64,000 nucleotides of DNA from Megaustenia siamemsis (Eukaryota; Mollusca; Gastropoda; Stylommatophora; Ariophantidae), in NCBI GenBank assembly GCA_032433765.1, contig JAVIAB010000047.1:19067011-19131010 (forward strand), in the 5' to 3' direction. The notes under the pieces are model-generated. The model ran no database searches and had not been told where the DNA came from. It saw only the letters and a list, made by a program, of their open reading frames with translations. This document shows, piece by piece, positions 1 through 12,600 of this stretch. Numbering within the stretch: position 1 is the stretch's first letter; every line of letters begins with the position of its first letter. A program made the position numbers and the translations under genes.

Positions 1-325
1 CAATCTCTACTTGCTTGGCTAGACTAGACTGGTTAGTCTACATCTAGAGGTACCGCAAAGAGGTGAAATATGGTGTAGATGTTTCTGGTTCACTGATTCT
101 GGCATATGTCATCAGCTATGAGTCACTGACATCTTCCAGCTCTGTTACTGTCAGGTGCTTTCCAACACATTACTTGTACACCTTAAGGTATGACAGTTAC
201 TATCAGGCACTTTCTGACACAGTACTTGTACACCTTAAGGTATGACAGTTACTATCAGGCACTTTCTGACACAGTACTTGTACACTTTAAGGTATGACAG
301 TTACTGTCAGGCACTTTCTAACACA

Positions 326-430
326 GGTGTCGGTTAGCGCAATCGATAGGGGGTTGGCTTACCACGGCAACAGCCGGGTTCGTACCCTGGCGAGGGCACC
401 TGGGTTTTACTAATTCCCTAAAAATTAGTG
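326..430 (+). mobile_element. tRNA-like SINE head (separate type)
   Basis: Contains an A-box-like GGTTAGCGCAATCGATAG and a B-box-like GGGTTCGTACCC in tRNA-like spacing, followed at once by a SINE of the abundant local family. It is not an intact tRNA gene. It may be a 5' fragment of another SINE or part of a composite insertion. Confidence 0.55.
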
Positions 431-660
431 GAGCCGCGATAGCTCAGTGGTTAGTGAACTGGACTACTACGGACAAGGTTCAGGGTTCGATCCCAACCGA
501 CGGCTCCGGTTTCACCCAACCTTAAATGGGTACCAGATTTTTTCTGGGAAAGTAAAGCAGCACGGGCGTAATACCGACCACATTACCCCAAAAATCATGT
601 GCTGAAGGTCTGTAAAATATAGGGTCACTAACACATATTTCCCTATACGCCTGGCGTGAC
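431..660 (+). mobile_element. tRNA-derived SINE, local family 1
   Basis: The head reads like a tRNA: A box TAGCTCAGTGGTTAGTG and B box GGGTTCGATCCC. The body follows with AAATGGGTACC, CTGGGAAAGTAAAG, CGTAATACCGACCACATTA and CCAAAAATCATGTGCTGAAG, and the end is CCTATACGC..GGCGTGAC. At least ten copies sit in this window on both strands; no coding capacity. Confidence 0.9.
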
Positions 661-1964
661 CTTACTTGTACACCTTAAGGTATGACAGTTACTGTCAGGC
701 ACTTTGCAACACATTACTTGTACACCTTAAGGTATGACAGTTGCTGTCAGGCACTTTCTAACACATTACTTGTACACCTTAAGGTATGACAGTTACTTTT
801 TTAATTCAATTACTGTTGACTCACATCCACATAAAAATGTAATATGTAAGGTACATTGATTTAGATAAAGCACGGCTAAATCAATATTACATTATTAACG
901 TGCTGATTCACTGGCTGTCACATGTGAAATAAGTTCACATAGGTTGTTTCTGTTGAATTAGATTAAAAATAATGCTGCATGAAATTATGATTAGTTGAAT
1001 ACAACAGAGAGTTCGATGACATAAAAAGTTTTTAAGATTTCTTGTGTTTTGGGGTGAGGCCTTGAAATTGGTGCTCATAACATTTGATACTAAGTCACTC
1101 TTTTTTGTTTGGTGCTGATTTACTACACTAAAATAGTTTCTTTCTGTGTTCTAAGATACATCCAATCTAAAGAATTATCTGCTTATTTCACATATTTCTG
1201 ACGTTTATTTGGGGTTAATTGATGATAGAGGTAGCCTGTTCAGTGCGGGCATACATGGTATATAGGCAAGATCTTTTTATTCTCAATAGAAAACCAGAAT
1301 ATATCTTTGTCCCTCTTGATTAGAAAATGGATAATTCAATTCACAAGATCACTTGTATTCCATCTGGTAGGGAAATGAAGTAGTAGTTTGGTAACCCATT
1401 GAAGTAGCTAGGTAACAAAAAATTACTCATTAGGTTATGTTTCCTTCAAACATGTAAATTTCTCCTTGAATTACGCACATATAGTAGAAACTTTTTTTTA
1501 CAATTATGTATATGTTCTTCTGAATGCTTATGGCCCTGTTGCATTAAAAAAACCTATATTGCATTTACATTGGTGAAATGTATTTATCCACATTTTTATA
1601 TTTGAAACACCTGGTTTGCATTATTAATAATGTTATGTTCTAACTTATGGAAGATTAGTATGTATGTTTATTGTTCATAACATGAATATATTACTGCATT
1701 GATCCAAATATACTGCGATGTTTAATTTTCCACAAAAATGTACTTATGTTGTATACTCAAAATCTTATTTCTGTATGAGCATATGTTCTAGTATTGACAA
1801 AATACATTAGCTAGCATAGACAACTCTGGGCCTACCAAAATGTTAATTGTTAGTCACAAATGAAGAGAGGCTTGATTTTTATATTTGTGCTTCAAATAAA
1901 GAGAACAGGGGGTTCAAATACTTGTAGGGTTACAATTATTTATTTTTTCTACCTAGAGGAAATC

Positions 1965-2045
1965 TAAAACTCCGCCCCCAAACACCTCTTAGCGATTGTT
2001 TAGGACAAGCATCCTTTATTCTCTGGTCCTATTTGTCCCTCTCAG
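1965..2045 (+). mobile_element. Fragment of SINE family 3 (tail)
   Basis: Carries the tail GGACAAGC..CCTTTATTCTCTGGTCCTA seen in the fuller copies at 36510-36690 and, reversed, at 46135-46290. The tRNA-like head is absent. Confidence 0.55.
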
Positions 2046-2525
2046 CAGACTCTAGAAATGTGATAATGCCATGTTTTAAATTATTTATGTGGGTAGGGAT
2101 GGATAGATGTTTTTTTGTGGCATGATCACATATTAGGATCTATTTAATTTATAGATTGTGATGGCAAGACTAAAGAACATGCCAGAACTATAAGATCAAA
2201 GACAGAATTTGTGATCAGAAAACCTTGAGAAAATACAGAAATAAGCATAACAAATCTAAGCTGAACATATTCAGCTCAGCTGTATTATCCATCCTTCCTG
2301 TGCATGTGGAATTGAAAGTAGAAAAAAAAATGAAATATAAAATAAACTGGATGTTTATGAAAACATATGTCTAACATAAAATAATTTTTAGACAATGGGA
2401 TGAATTCTAGATTTGGAATTTTTTCCAGAATTTTGAAACACTTGTAGATTCCAGACATGTATCAACCTATTGGAAATCAACCAATCCTTCTGTATTTAAT
2501 TGTCTGTTTGTGTTGTCCCTGTTTT

Positions 2526-2554
2526 CTGAAGAAGGCCGCATGTAGGCTGAAACA
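2526..2554 (+). other. Hammerhead-like CTGAAGA..GAAAC motif
   Basis: CTGAAGA is followed by GGCC, a 7-base loop, GGCT and GAAAC. The layout resembles the CUGANGA - stem II - GAAA core of hammerhead ribozymes. No closing stem I or III was demonstrated. Confidence 0.3.
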
Positions 2555-3564
2555 TAAAATATTTTGTATTGTCATTTTTGTAACCCTTCTGTGTTCACTT
2601 GACTCCTCCATTTCCCACCCTCAAAAGAATATTGAATGCATTGTGTTGTCACTTACATTAGACTTATATTTCCACCTTTCAGCCCAACACATTTGACTTC
2701 AAAGTGGCATTTTTTAGTACTGGGATATTTTATCTCTTATGTCCTGCCCCTTTGTCAGACTGACTAGGTTTAACTTTACCTCTTTTATGTCATACTCACT
2801 TGAAAACTAGTCTGTTTCTAGCCTCGGTGGTAAAGTAAGATCTTGATCAGTTTTAGTTCATAAACTATACAAAACTTATTACTTTTTGGACACTAGTTGC
2901 TTTGCTGGTCCCTGCTTAGGAAAGAATATGATGAAATTGTTGTTTAGTATTAAAACAAATATGGCATTTTATTCATAAAATTCTAGTTTTCATTTATTCC
3001 TTATATAAACTGCAAGTGGGTTGCAGTAAATACTGCCTCTATTCTTCAGCTCCATTTTTTTAGAATAACTAGTTTTACTCATTCTATCTTCTAACCTCAG
3101 CCATGTTTTTGGGTTTAATTTTTCTATGCTCTCATCCCTTGGTTCCAATCTATCACAGATCAAGCTGTTTTATCTTCAAGATAAATCTGATTTTGAGAAC
3201 CCTCAGCGCTTATAGAGTTCTCATCTGGTCCCGACATCTAGATCTTCTTTGTCATTCTTGCTTCACACATAGATGAAGCAGTGAACTACCATTTTTTTAT
3301 GTTCCTTACCAATAGCTTAACAACAGCACAGAATATTTACATGCATGTTCCCTCACCTCATCAGGCTCATCAATTATCTCAATTTACTTTTAATGGGATA
3401 TTTATGTCATCTACTTTCCTTTAGTTTATTTCCAGTATTTTCAATATTTGTTGCTTTTGCTATTAGTCCATCTTTCTGCATTTTGTATGTGCCTCTTTGT
3501 ATTTGAACATTTTCTTTCGATATAAAATTATATTAACTATGATTATATTTTTCACTTATTACAG

Positions 3565-3607
3565 ATGGTGCTGCATATGTTTTGGGACGTATGAACAAGG
3601 ACTGTTG
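3565..3607 (+). CDS. AMD1: AMD1 exon: [14 protein letters not shown] segment
   Basis: Begins after acceptor ttacag and ends at donor gtgagt. Two bases complete a split Asn/Asp codon at its start, and the terminal Trp codon (TG|G) is split into the next exon. It matches human residues 143-157. Confidence 0.9.
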
Positions 3608-6600
3608 GTGAGTTGTCATTTTATAAATTACTGATAATTATTTTTCTTATTTTAGTTGTTTTACCTCTGTTTTTTTTCTGCCCCTCCAGAATGTAAATTA
3701 AACTCATACAACTATAGTCCAATAGCAGTTTATTATCAGCAAATGGCATTCAACAGGAATGCATGCTTTCTCAGTAAAAACATAATTTAAAAAATGTGTG
3801 TTGTCTATATCAGTTAGAAAGAAAATATATCTACAAAGCAGAAAAGTCATCTACACATATTGTGATGACATGTCCAATTTATGACATAATATCGGTGTAT
3901 TTTTTAATGTCACAGTAGTGTATGATTTGTGGTTGGAAGTAAATAGTAGCATGGTATTAGATTAGCATTTTCCAGAAATAATTGTATTCTGATTCTAATC
4001 CCATTAGACAAATGGCTTATGGTTTTCAGCAGTGAACTTCAGAAGTTATTGCTGTGAGTATAGCATGCAGATGTATTAGCTGAGAGCTCTCTAAGCCTCT
4101 TTTTTACCCTTTTTAAAAAAATAAATAAATTGTATTTAAAAAATATCACATGTAGTATTTTCACAAAATATTTTGAGTTGTACAGTTATAATAATCTAGT
4201 AGAATTAAGGCCTTGACATTTGGAAGCTAGATTACCAGGGCTTTCCATTTTATTCAGGGTCTTAACCTCTATATTATGGGTTATAACATATGTTGTGACT
4301 TTAAAACTAATGGCCAGTGGAAAAAAAATAATATGAATGGATGCCATGTTTAATAAACCTCAAGGTTTGCGATTTATATACCTCAAGGTTTGACAAGTCC
4401 CTAAAATATTATTATTGCAGCCCATTATTTAATAAGAAGAATAAATTCACAGCAGCAATAAAGACAGTCCACTTCATTGATACTGATACTCTTGTTGTTT
4501 CATTGTAGGTACCTTTATACTCTGGAGAGCGGTGGCGTCGAGCACCCAGATCAGACTTTTGAAGTATCCTTTTTACACCAGCAAGCTGCTTTATCTTATA
4601 AGAGAACTCTAGATTACAATGCCATAGTAGAAATTACCGCATCAAAACACAAATCACAAATTCTTCAAAGTTGACATTTTGTAATGTTCAAACATTTCCC
4701 CATACCTCCATGTACCTTCCTAATTACTACTTCCAATGACCCCTGATTTTTTGTTGTTGGATTTTTTTTGTTCCTGATTTCATGAGATATGATCATGATC
4801 TCTCCTATAATGCAAAAAAAAGTTATATGCGGATTTTCTAGAAATTGGTTGATTTCTCTAACCCCCCCAACCCGATACCAGACAGCTTAAGAGATTGACT
4901 TGGCAGGTCAACAACAAAGATTATAAACAACTGCCAAGATTGAAAGTTGTGGAGAGACATGATCACCTACGTAAGCAGGTTTGGTACTTGATGATGATAT
5001 ATAAATGGTAGAATAGAATCGCAAATGTCTTCCTTAACGATAACTTCCCAGCTTCTGATGTGGGAATTGTGCCCAAATAAAATGAAAATCTTCACCAGGG
5101 AAGTCTGTGCTGATGGCAAAGATGCAACACAGGTAAAAAGATGGCTGACTGTATGTCAGTGTTATTCACTTTTATATCTAAAAATAAGGCATGAAGTAGT
5201 TAATTTATTAGAATCTTTAAAAGTAGTATATTGAGTTGATTAATTTAAAAAAAAAATATATAATTCTTATCCATAATTATAATTATCTGTATAATTTTTA
5301 AAATAGTATAGATTTAAAAGAATATATAGAACAACAACTTAAATGGTTTGGCCACCTGGTCAGAATGAATCCTCACCAATCACCATCAAGGGCATTCTTC
5401 TCGAGAATGCATGGAAAAAGACCAAGAGGAATACCCAGAAGAAGATGGATAGATGCAGTGACAGAGACATGTAACAACAAAGGAAAATCACTAATTCAGA
5501 CAGTTCTAGCAGCACAAGAACGACAAATGATATAAACCACGACACCTTTTAGGTATCAGTGAAAAGAGGAAAGAAGAAGATGGATAGATGCAGTGACAGA
5601 GACATGTAACAACAAAGGAAAATCACTAATTCAGACAGTTCTAGCAGCACAAGAACGACAAATGATATAAACCACGACACCTTTTAGGTATCAGTGAAAA
5701 GAAGAAGATGGATAGATGCAGTGACAGAGACATGTAACAACAAAGGAAAATCACTAATTCAGACAATTCGAGCAGCACAAGAACGACAAATGATATAAAC
5801 CACGACACCTTTTAGGTATCAGTGAAAAGAGAAAAGAAGAAGATGGATAGATGCAGTGACAGAGACATGTAACAACAAAGGAAAATCACTAATTCAGACA
5901 GTTCGAGCAGCTCAAGAACGACAAATGATATAAACCACGACATCTTTTAGGTATCAGTGAAAAGAGTACAGAAGAAGAAGAAGATAAGAGCTAAAGAGAA
6001 TGCAGCTTTTTGGTATTTTTTTAATGATAGTAATGTGTGAATAGGAACTGTGATATAATTTTTAGTTTTGTCAAATAAAATGTAGTTTAAATAGCTATTA
6101 TTTTATTTAGTTAAATATTTTGGGATACATTTGATACAGTAACTTACCATTGAAGAAAAGCTGTTACAAGCTTTTGTGAAAATATCTCAAATACTGCTAT
6201 TATACCTAAAGACAATAATTACAGAAGAGAGATGTAGCTGGACACATGTCTTTTTCAGAAATCTGGAATATGTGACATTATCCCTGGCATCAAGATAGAT
6301 GACTACCTGTTTGAGCCTTGTGGATACTCCATGAATGGACTCCTGCCTGGGGTATGCTATGTGTTAACTTTTAAATTTCTTTAAAGCTCTGTCAGATACA
6401 CATTGGATGTGTGTATATATATAATATATTCACACACACTGTGTTTTAGTAATACGCCTGCTAATTTATTTGCTTCTGTTGCATTGTAGCTGAACTGATT
6501 TTAAAATAAACATCAACACGACTTGTATCATTGTATACTGATAAGTAGCATATACAATACATTTTTTTAGTTATTGAAGTCTTCATATTTTAAAATATTT

Positions 6601-9600
6601 GGTTTAATTGCGTGATTATAATTAGGATTATTTCTTTCATTTCAGGGGTATTACATCACAATTCACGTGACCCCTGAACCCCACTGCAGCTATGTCAGCT
6701 TTGAGAGTAATGTCCCTCAGGTAGGGTATAAATTGCTCATCAGTATCAGAACTATATTCTTTTTCCTAGATCCATAACATGTTAGTCTTTTTAAACTTGA
6801 AATGAATCCATTATTTTATATATTTGTTCTCTTATAGTACAGTATTTAAAAGAGTATGATATAGTGAGGACATTAAGAAACCCATCAACAGTACAGATTC
6901 ATTGAGATTGGTGTACTTGTTGGTGATTATTGTGCTTGTTCAGATTATACAATACTATTTGCTTTAATATGGCATTCTTCAGCTTCAGTACATTAAAAAA
7001 AAAATTAGCATTTAACCCCATATTACGATAATTTTGTAAAAATTACGAACTTAAAATACAAATTCTTGGGATTCAACAGTACTGTGGGTATACATTTCTA
7101 GCCTCCCTATTGCTTTCATGACTTCTGAGTGTTGCATTGTTTGTTTTCTTTGATGTTGGATCTTTTACCAACATGCGCTTCGTAAAAAGAAACTATCTTA
7201 GAAATGGCGCTGCTATTTGTTTTTTATTTTATTTTTTTAAAATTAATTTGGCCAATTTCCAAGAAAGTCTTATTTCTTATGATGCTGGAAATCTCTTCAG
7301 CTATCGGCTAGGCAGTGAACAATGCTAAGAGGAAGCCTTACGTGTGGCTGTAATGACAGCTGATGTGTCAATAGACAACATAATTTGTCGGGTTATCTAA
7401 ACATCAGTAGCCTAGTTGGGCGGTTTTTCCCAACTAGGCTACCGAGGCCCCCTGGCAAACATGAGTGACCATCTATTGGTCGTTTCAAATCTAAATGTTC
7501 ACGATTAACATGAAATATCTCCTCTTTCCCTGCACTTACAAACTTGATTTTTTGCATCTGGCCTTGTTTTTCCAAGGTCCCACCGATTTCACAAAATTTA
7601 ATGATGTAGGAAGTATGCTTCATCATGAAGCAGCACTTTCCTTTGATCTCAGTGAATTTACGGATCTTTTTGCTCCTGGAGAAAATAATTTACCGTACAT
7701 TAATGGAAATCAGCTTCTCGACATAGGCGTCTCTACACAACTTGAAAGTTGGAGGCGTTTATCAACTGTTTACTTTCTATTTTTTACTTTCTTTAAAATA
7801 CTATGAGAATGTCAATGTTATAGCCTTTACAGACGGTCTAAAACAAATCAGCGTATAAACAGTTCCATTAATGAAAACTATTTAAACAATATACAACAAA
7901 GAATACATTTAAAAAATTAATTATCCGTTGCGAGCGATAACGAGCATGACATATCAAGCAAAGTTATTGTTTATGGGTACGCATGTGACTAAAGAGTCCG
8001 ATGTAAGCACGGGATCCTCTTCACTGTAAAGAGCTACATTGTTCGTTTTATGTCTTTCCATGTGACTTTCATTATTTTACGTAAACAAGACATATGAAAG
8101 TGATTTAGTTTCTTTGCATGCCTGCAGTACACATATCAAGAATCTTTACATTTTCAAAACGTTATCAACTTTAGCTAAAGATTGATCATGCGGACATATA
8201 AAAACGTCCATTATTATTTCATTTATTCTGAATCAGAGGAGTCTAACATATTGATTACTAATCTGGGCTGAACGAACGATAGTCCATCTTTTTTCCAATA
8301 GTCATTTTCTTCTTTTAAGACATGATTCACATTTGCACCAAAAATCTTTGTCAATCTGTGATAGAGCAGCATATGTCAGTCCTTTTATATCGCATAATTT
8401 AAAACTTGTATTCTCAGCTGCCACCTGCCCTTTAATTTTTGCCCAAACGAGTTCAATGGGGTTTAATTGTGGATGATAAGGGGGCAGTCTCAAGCACGTA
8501 TGACCATGCTGTTGAATGATTTTGTCTATTTGGAATACTTTGGTCTTTTGCGATTTCTTAACAAGTGACAGTAATTCAGGTTTCAAAAATCCTCGTTAAA
8601 TGGAATTCCTTCCTTTCTTAGCCAAATCTTTATAACATCTTTTGTACTGGTAGATGTAGGAATTTTGTCTTCTTCTGCCACAGCGTTGTGGTACGACGCG
8701 TTGTCCATTACCAGACAGGATGGTCTGTCTAGAATTGGAAGAAGAGTATTTTCAATCCACTCTCTAAATATATGGCCATTCATCTCGGTGTGATAGTCCC
8801 TGTTGTCAGTATAATTAGAGGTGAATATAAGTTCTGCATTTTTCACCAACCCTTCTTTTCGGCTGCCTGCATGTGCCATTATAATATGCTGTCCTTTTCC
8901 AGTGGGTACACATCTTTTAATACTTCCATCTGATAACTGCCATTCCTTTGCACTTGTGTGGTGAGAATTTATCCAAGATTCATCTAGAAATACAATATCA
9001 TAACCTTGTTACGCATTCCCGTACTTCACGTAAATATTTACTCCTCATAGAAACTAAGTGCGGCTTCTCGCAGATGACATTTCTACCACTATCGTACTTT
9101 CTAAACGTAAAACCGATGCTTCTAACAGTTCTCCATAATGTTGTTTTCGACACAACAATGTCATTTTCTGCTCTCAGTCGAATTTTCAGTTTTCTTAAAG
9201 TCACAGTTTCTTTGGAATCGAACATTTTACAAATTGCTCTTCTAATCACTTCCTTGTCAAAACTATCTACTACTTTCTTTCTTCCTAGCGTCCTAGTCTT
9301 GATTGAACTGGACACTCCGTTAGCTTTAAGCACTTGTTTGAAAAAGCGTTTGCTTATACCCAATGCGTGAATAGTTCTCTTTTCTGGCTTTGAGATGCTT
9401 CGATACAGTTTTCCACGCTTAGCTTCTATGCAAAAATATTTATACACCTTTATTGCCACTGATTGCAATGTAAGGAACTTTACTTTTATACCCATTGACT
9501 AACAGATCACAAATTTAACGAAATTACCCAATAATTAGGATACGCCGTTGCACATAAATCACAACAAAACGACAGGAAATGGGATGCACCGGATATAAAA

Positions 9601-12600
9601 TTATAACTATGACGCGTTTTATGTGTTTTTTAGTGCTTAAAACAGGGAAATTGGCGCGCATTACGTTCAAGATGACAAGTCCGTGGGTGCTCACTCATAT
9701 GAAGCGGTAATTCCTCCAAATATATGGTTTGACCAAAATGCCTTAAATTTGTATACTTCAAATAAAGAATATTTAAAACTATACGTTGTTGGTGAGGAAA
9801 TGAATGTACTTCTTGGGACCAAAAAATCACAAGACCATATGCAAAATTTCAGCATTATCAATCAATTGGTTGCAGAGATATGGAATTTTAAACACCTTCA
9901 AAATATTTTGAAACGACCAATAGCTTGGACTAACTCTCAGAAGCATATCTGATGTGAGTTTACAGCTTCTGAGATAAGTTCTTAAAAATCATACAGGGTT
10001 GTTGGAGTACAAACACAGTGTCCTTCACATCCCCAAAAGAAAAAAGTCACAAATAGTTGGAACTGGTGATCTTGGAAATTACTTGCAATTATTTTGTTCT
10101 GCACAGCCACTATCTTTTTGGCATGTGCTTGTTGATAAATATACTGACAGTGAGATGCCTATGTATATTGTATCCTTTTCATTGTGCTGAACAAAGGCAG
10201 TCACCACTCTCATCTAGTTCTGAAATCAACCAGTTAGTTAGCATTTTCTGGTAACTTTGGTTATTAAGGAGTGTTTTTGTGCTCACCCTGATGATAAAAT
10301 AGCAGAATGGTGTAGGTTTTGGGAGTGTACTCTGAGACAGAGTTGGTGCCATGAATGTTCGGTTGTCAATGTTGCTCTGTGTAATAATAAGCACATCACT
10401 AGTACAATGGAAACTGCGATAACTCAGTCGTTAGTAAACTGGACTACAAAGGACAAGAAGTTGGATTCATTCCTGATCGATGGCTTATGGGTTCACCCAG
10501 CCTAAAATGGGTGCCTGATTTTTTTCTGGGAAAGTAAAGCGACTCGGGCATAATACTGACCATATTACCCCAAAAATCATATCTTGAAGGTCTGTACAAA
10601 TTTTGGTCACTAACACCATATTCCCTATACTCCACTTGGTGTGACAGGGCTCTTTACTTTTTTTTTTAACTAATCATCAAGTACCGGGCCTGGCGTGGTG
10701 ATCATGTCTCTCCACAACTTTCGATCTCGACAGCTATTTATCATTTCTGTTGTTGACCTTCTGCCAAGCCATTCTCTTAAGCTGTCTGTTATTTTTTCTC
10801 TTTGCTTCCTTCTATCTCTTCGACCCTCAATTTTTCCAGTTGTTACAATATACTCCAGTTGTTCTCTTCTCATTACATGGATAAAAAATGATGATTGTTT
10901 CTTTCTAATATTGGAAATTAGCTCTCTTTTTGCTTTGACCTCTCTCAGAACATCTTCATTACTCTTCTTAGCTGTCCATGGTACTCTCAACATTCATCTG
11001 TAAAACCACATTTCTACAGACTCCAGTATTTTCTTGTCTGTTGTCCTATTGTCCATGATTCGCACCCATATGTTAAGACTGGCTCTACATAACATTTAAG
11101 AACTCTTTTTCTTGTTTCTATTGTCAAAAATGGATTGCAAAATATCTTTCTCATTTTTTGGAAAGCTGCTTTTGCCTGAGCCATTCTGCATCTGACCTCT
11201 TTTGTGCATCTTCCGTCTGAGGCTAACAAAAAGTAGTAAAAAGTAAAGTACCCCCGTCACACCAAGTGGCGTATAGGGAAATATGGTGTTAGTGACCCTA
11301 TATTTTACAGACCTTCAGCACATGATTTTTGGGGTAATGTGGTCGGTATTACGCCCGTGCTACTCTACTTTCCCAGAAAAAATCCGGTACCCATTTAAGG
11401 CTGGGTGAACCCGGAAGCCATCGGTTTGGATCGAACCCTACCCCTTGTCCTGAGGTTAACAAAGTTCCCAAATATTTAAATTCATTTACCTGTTTTAATA
11501 TTGTTCCACTTGTCTTTATTTTGCACGAGGTGATGTCTTTTTCTTTGTTGTTACCATTACCTCTGTCTTTTTGCTATTAAGGCTGAGCCCTTTATTTTTG
11601 CTTTTTTCACTCTTAACGATTAAGACTGTATCATCAGCATACCTTAGATTATTTATATCATGACCTCCAATTGTTTTTATTAATACAATGTTGTATTGAC
11701 GTGGTTATTGTATAGCCTAGTGGGTTGCTAGTTTTAACTGCAGTGACAGCTATCCACAATTTCATAAGTGGACACATGTGCTAAGTTTGTTTTGGGAGAC
11801 TAATTTGATCTCTTATCAGCAGTAGCATTGCCTTACTACATTTTTAATTTCTATATGCATGCAAAGGTGTATTTCTTCACCTGCCTTAATTTATAACATT
11901 TGTGTTCTCTGCAAAAGGAGTCATACCAGAACCTCATCAAGAAAGTGCTGGAGGTCTTCAACCCTGGAAAATTCATCATGACTGTCTTTGCTAACAAGGT
12001 TAGCTGATTTATATGATGTCCATTTATTTGTTGACCGAAAGAACAAAACATTAGGAGTTGAAAATATTAAACAGATGTAGTATATTTGTAAAAAAGACTC
12101 TCACTACAGGTTATAGTGGTAAGAAATCGACTGCTAAGCTTTCAAATATATGTTGAAGCAATGCTCTAGACACCCAGCCTCAATTGAGAACTTTAATTAT
12201 GGGAACTTGAGGCATCTTACTGTTTGCTCTATGCTTTCTCATCAGCCCTGAATGAGGTATTTGTGTGAGTGTGTTGTAATTTACCACATGTTGTAGTATT
12301 TGTTCCTCTTAACTAAATACCTCCTCTCTCCTCTTAGCATTTACCTGTTAAATAGGCACTGTTGTGATGTGTTTATCTCATGCTAACTACTACTGTCTTC
12401 ACACTATGTAGCTCGATAAACTTATGTTAATGACTTTGACATTTTCAGCAGCTATTAGTGCTTGATCTATTGAACTATTGCACAGGCTACACTGTTACAA
12501 TAGCTAATAAGTAATTATAATTGTGCTTGTTAAGACTGAGAAGCAACTGTTAGTACTTAAATAATATTGTTATGTCTCCAGGCCTCAATAGCTCGCGACT

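Larger units (their letters stand above)
120..800. repeat. 52-bp minisatellite, interrupted by SINEs
   Basis: Units starting TACTTGTACACCTTAAGG recur at 171, 223 and 275 (period 52) and again at about 664-800. The array breaks off after AACACA near 325 and resumes in phase at about 663; the 337 bases between are tRNA-headed SINE sequence. Confidence 0.9.
801..3560. other. AMD1 intron, mostly unrecognised
   Basis: AT-rich intronic sequence. Apart from a SINE tail near 1965-2045 and a hairpin motif ending GCTGAAAC at 2526-2554, nothing was recognised. No credible upstream AMD1 exon was found. Confidence 0.6.

Noticed and set aside
431..500. Functional tRNA genes at the SINE heads
   Set aside because: The A and B boxes are present but there is no complete cloverleaf with an acceptor stem, and the same body follows each copy; they are SINE promoters.
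1..3560. Upstream AMD1 exons within the window
   Set aside because: No stretch with a splice acceptor matching the EEIEFLNAIFP-type segment was found, so they are probably upstream of base 1.
4564..4674. Continuation of the AMD1 exon past 4563
   Set aside because: The codons after GTATCC do not match AdoMetDC, and the exon at 5052 continues the alignment exactly.
7244..9660. Terminal inverted repeats of the DDE transposon (GCCAATTTCC at 7250 and GGAAATTGGC at 9648)
   Set aside because: Only a 10-base match, no TA duplication seen at either side; not enough to define the element's ends.
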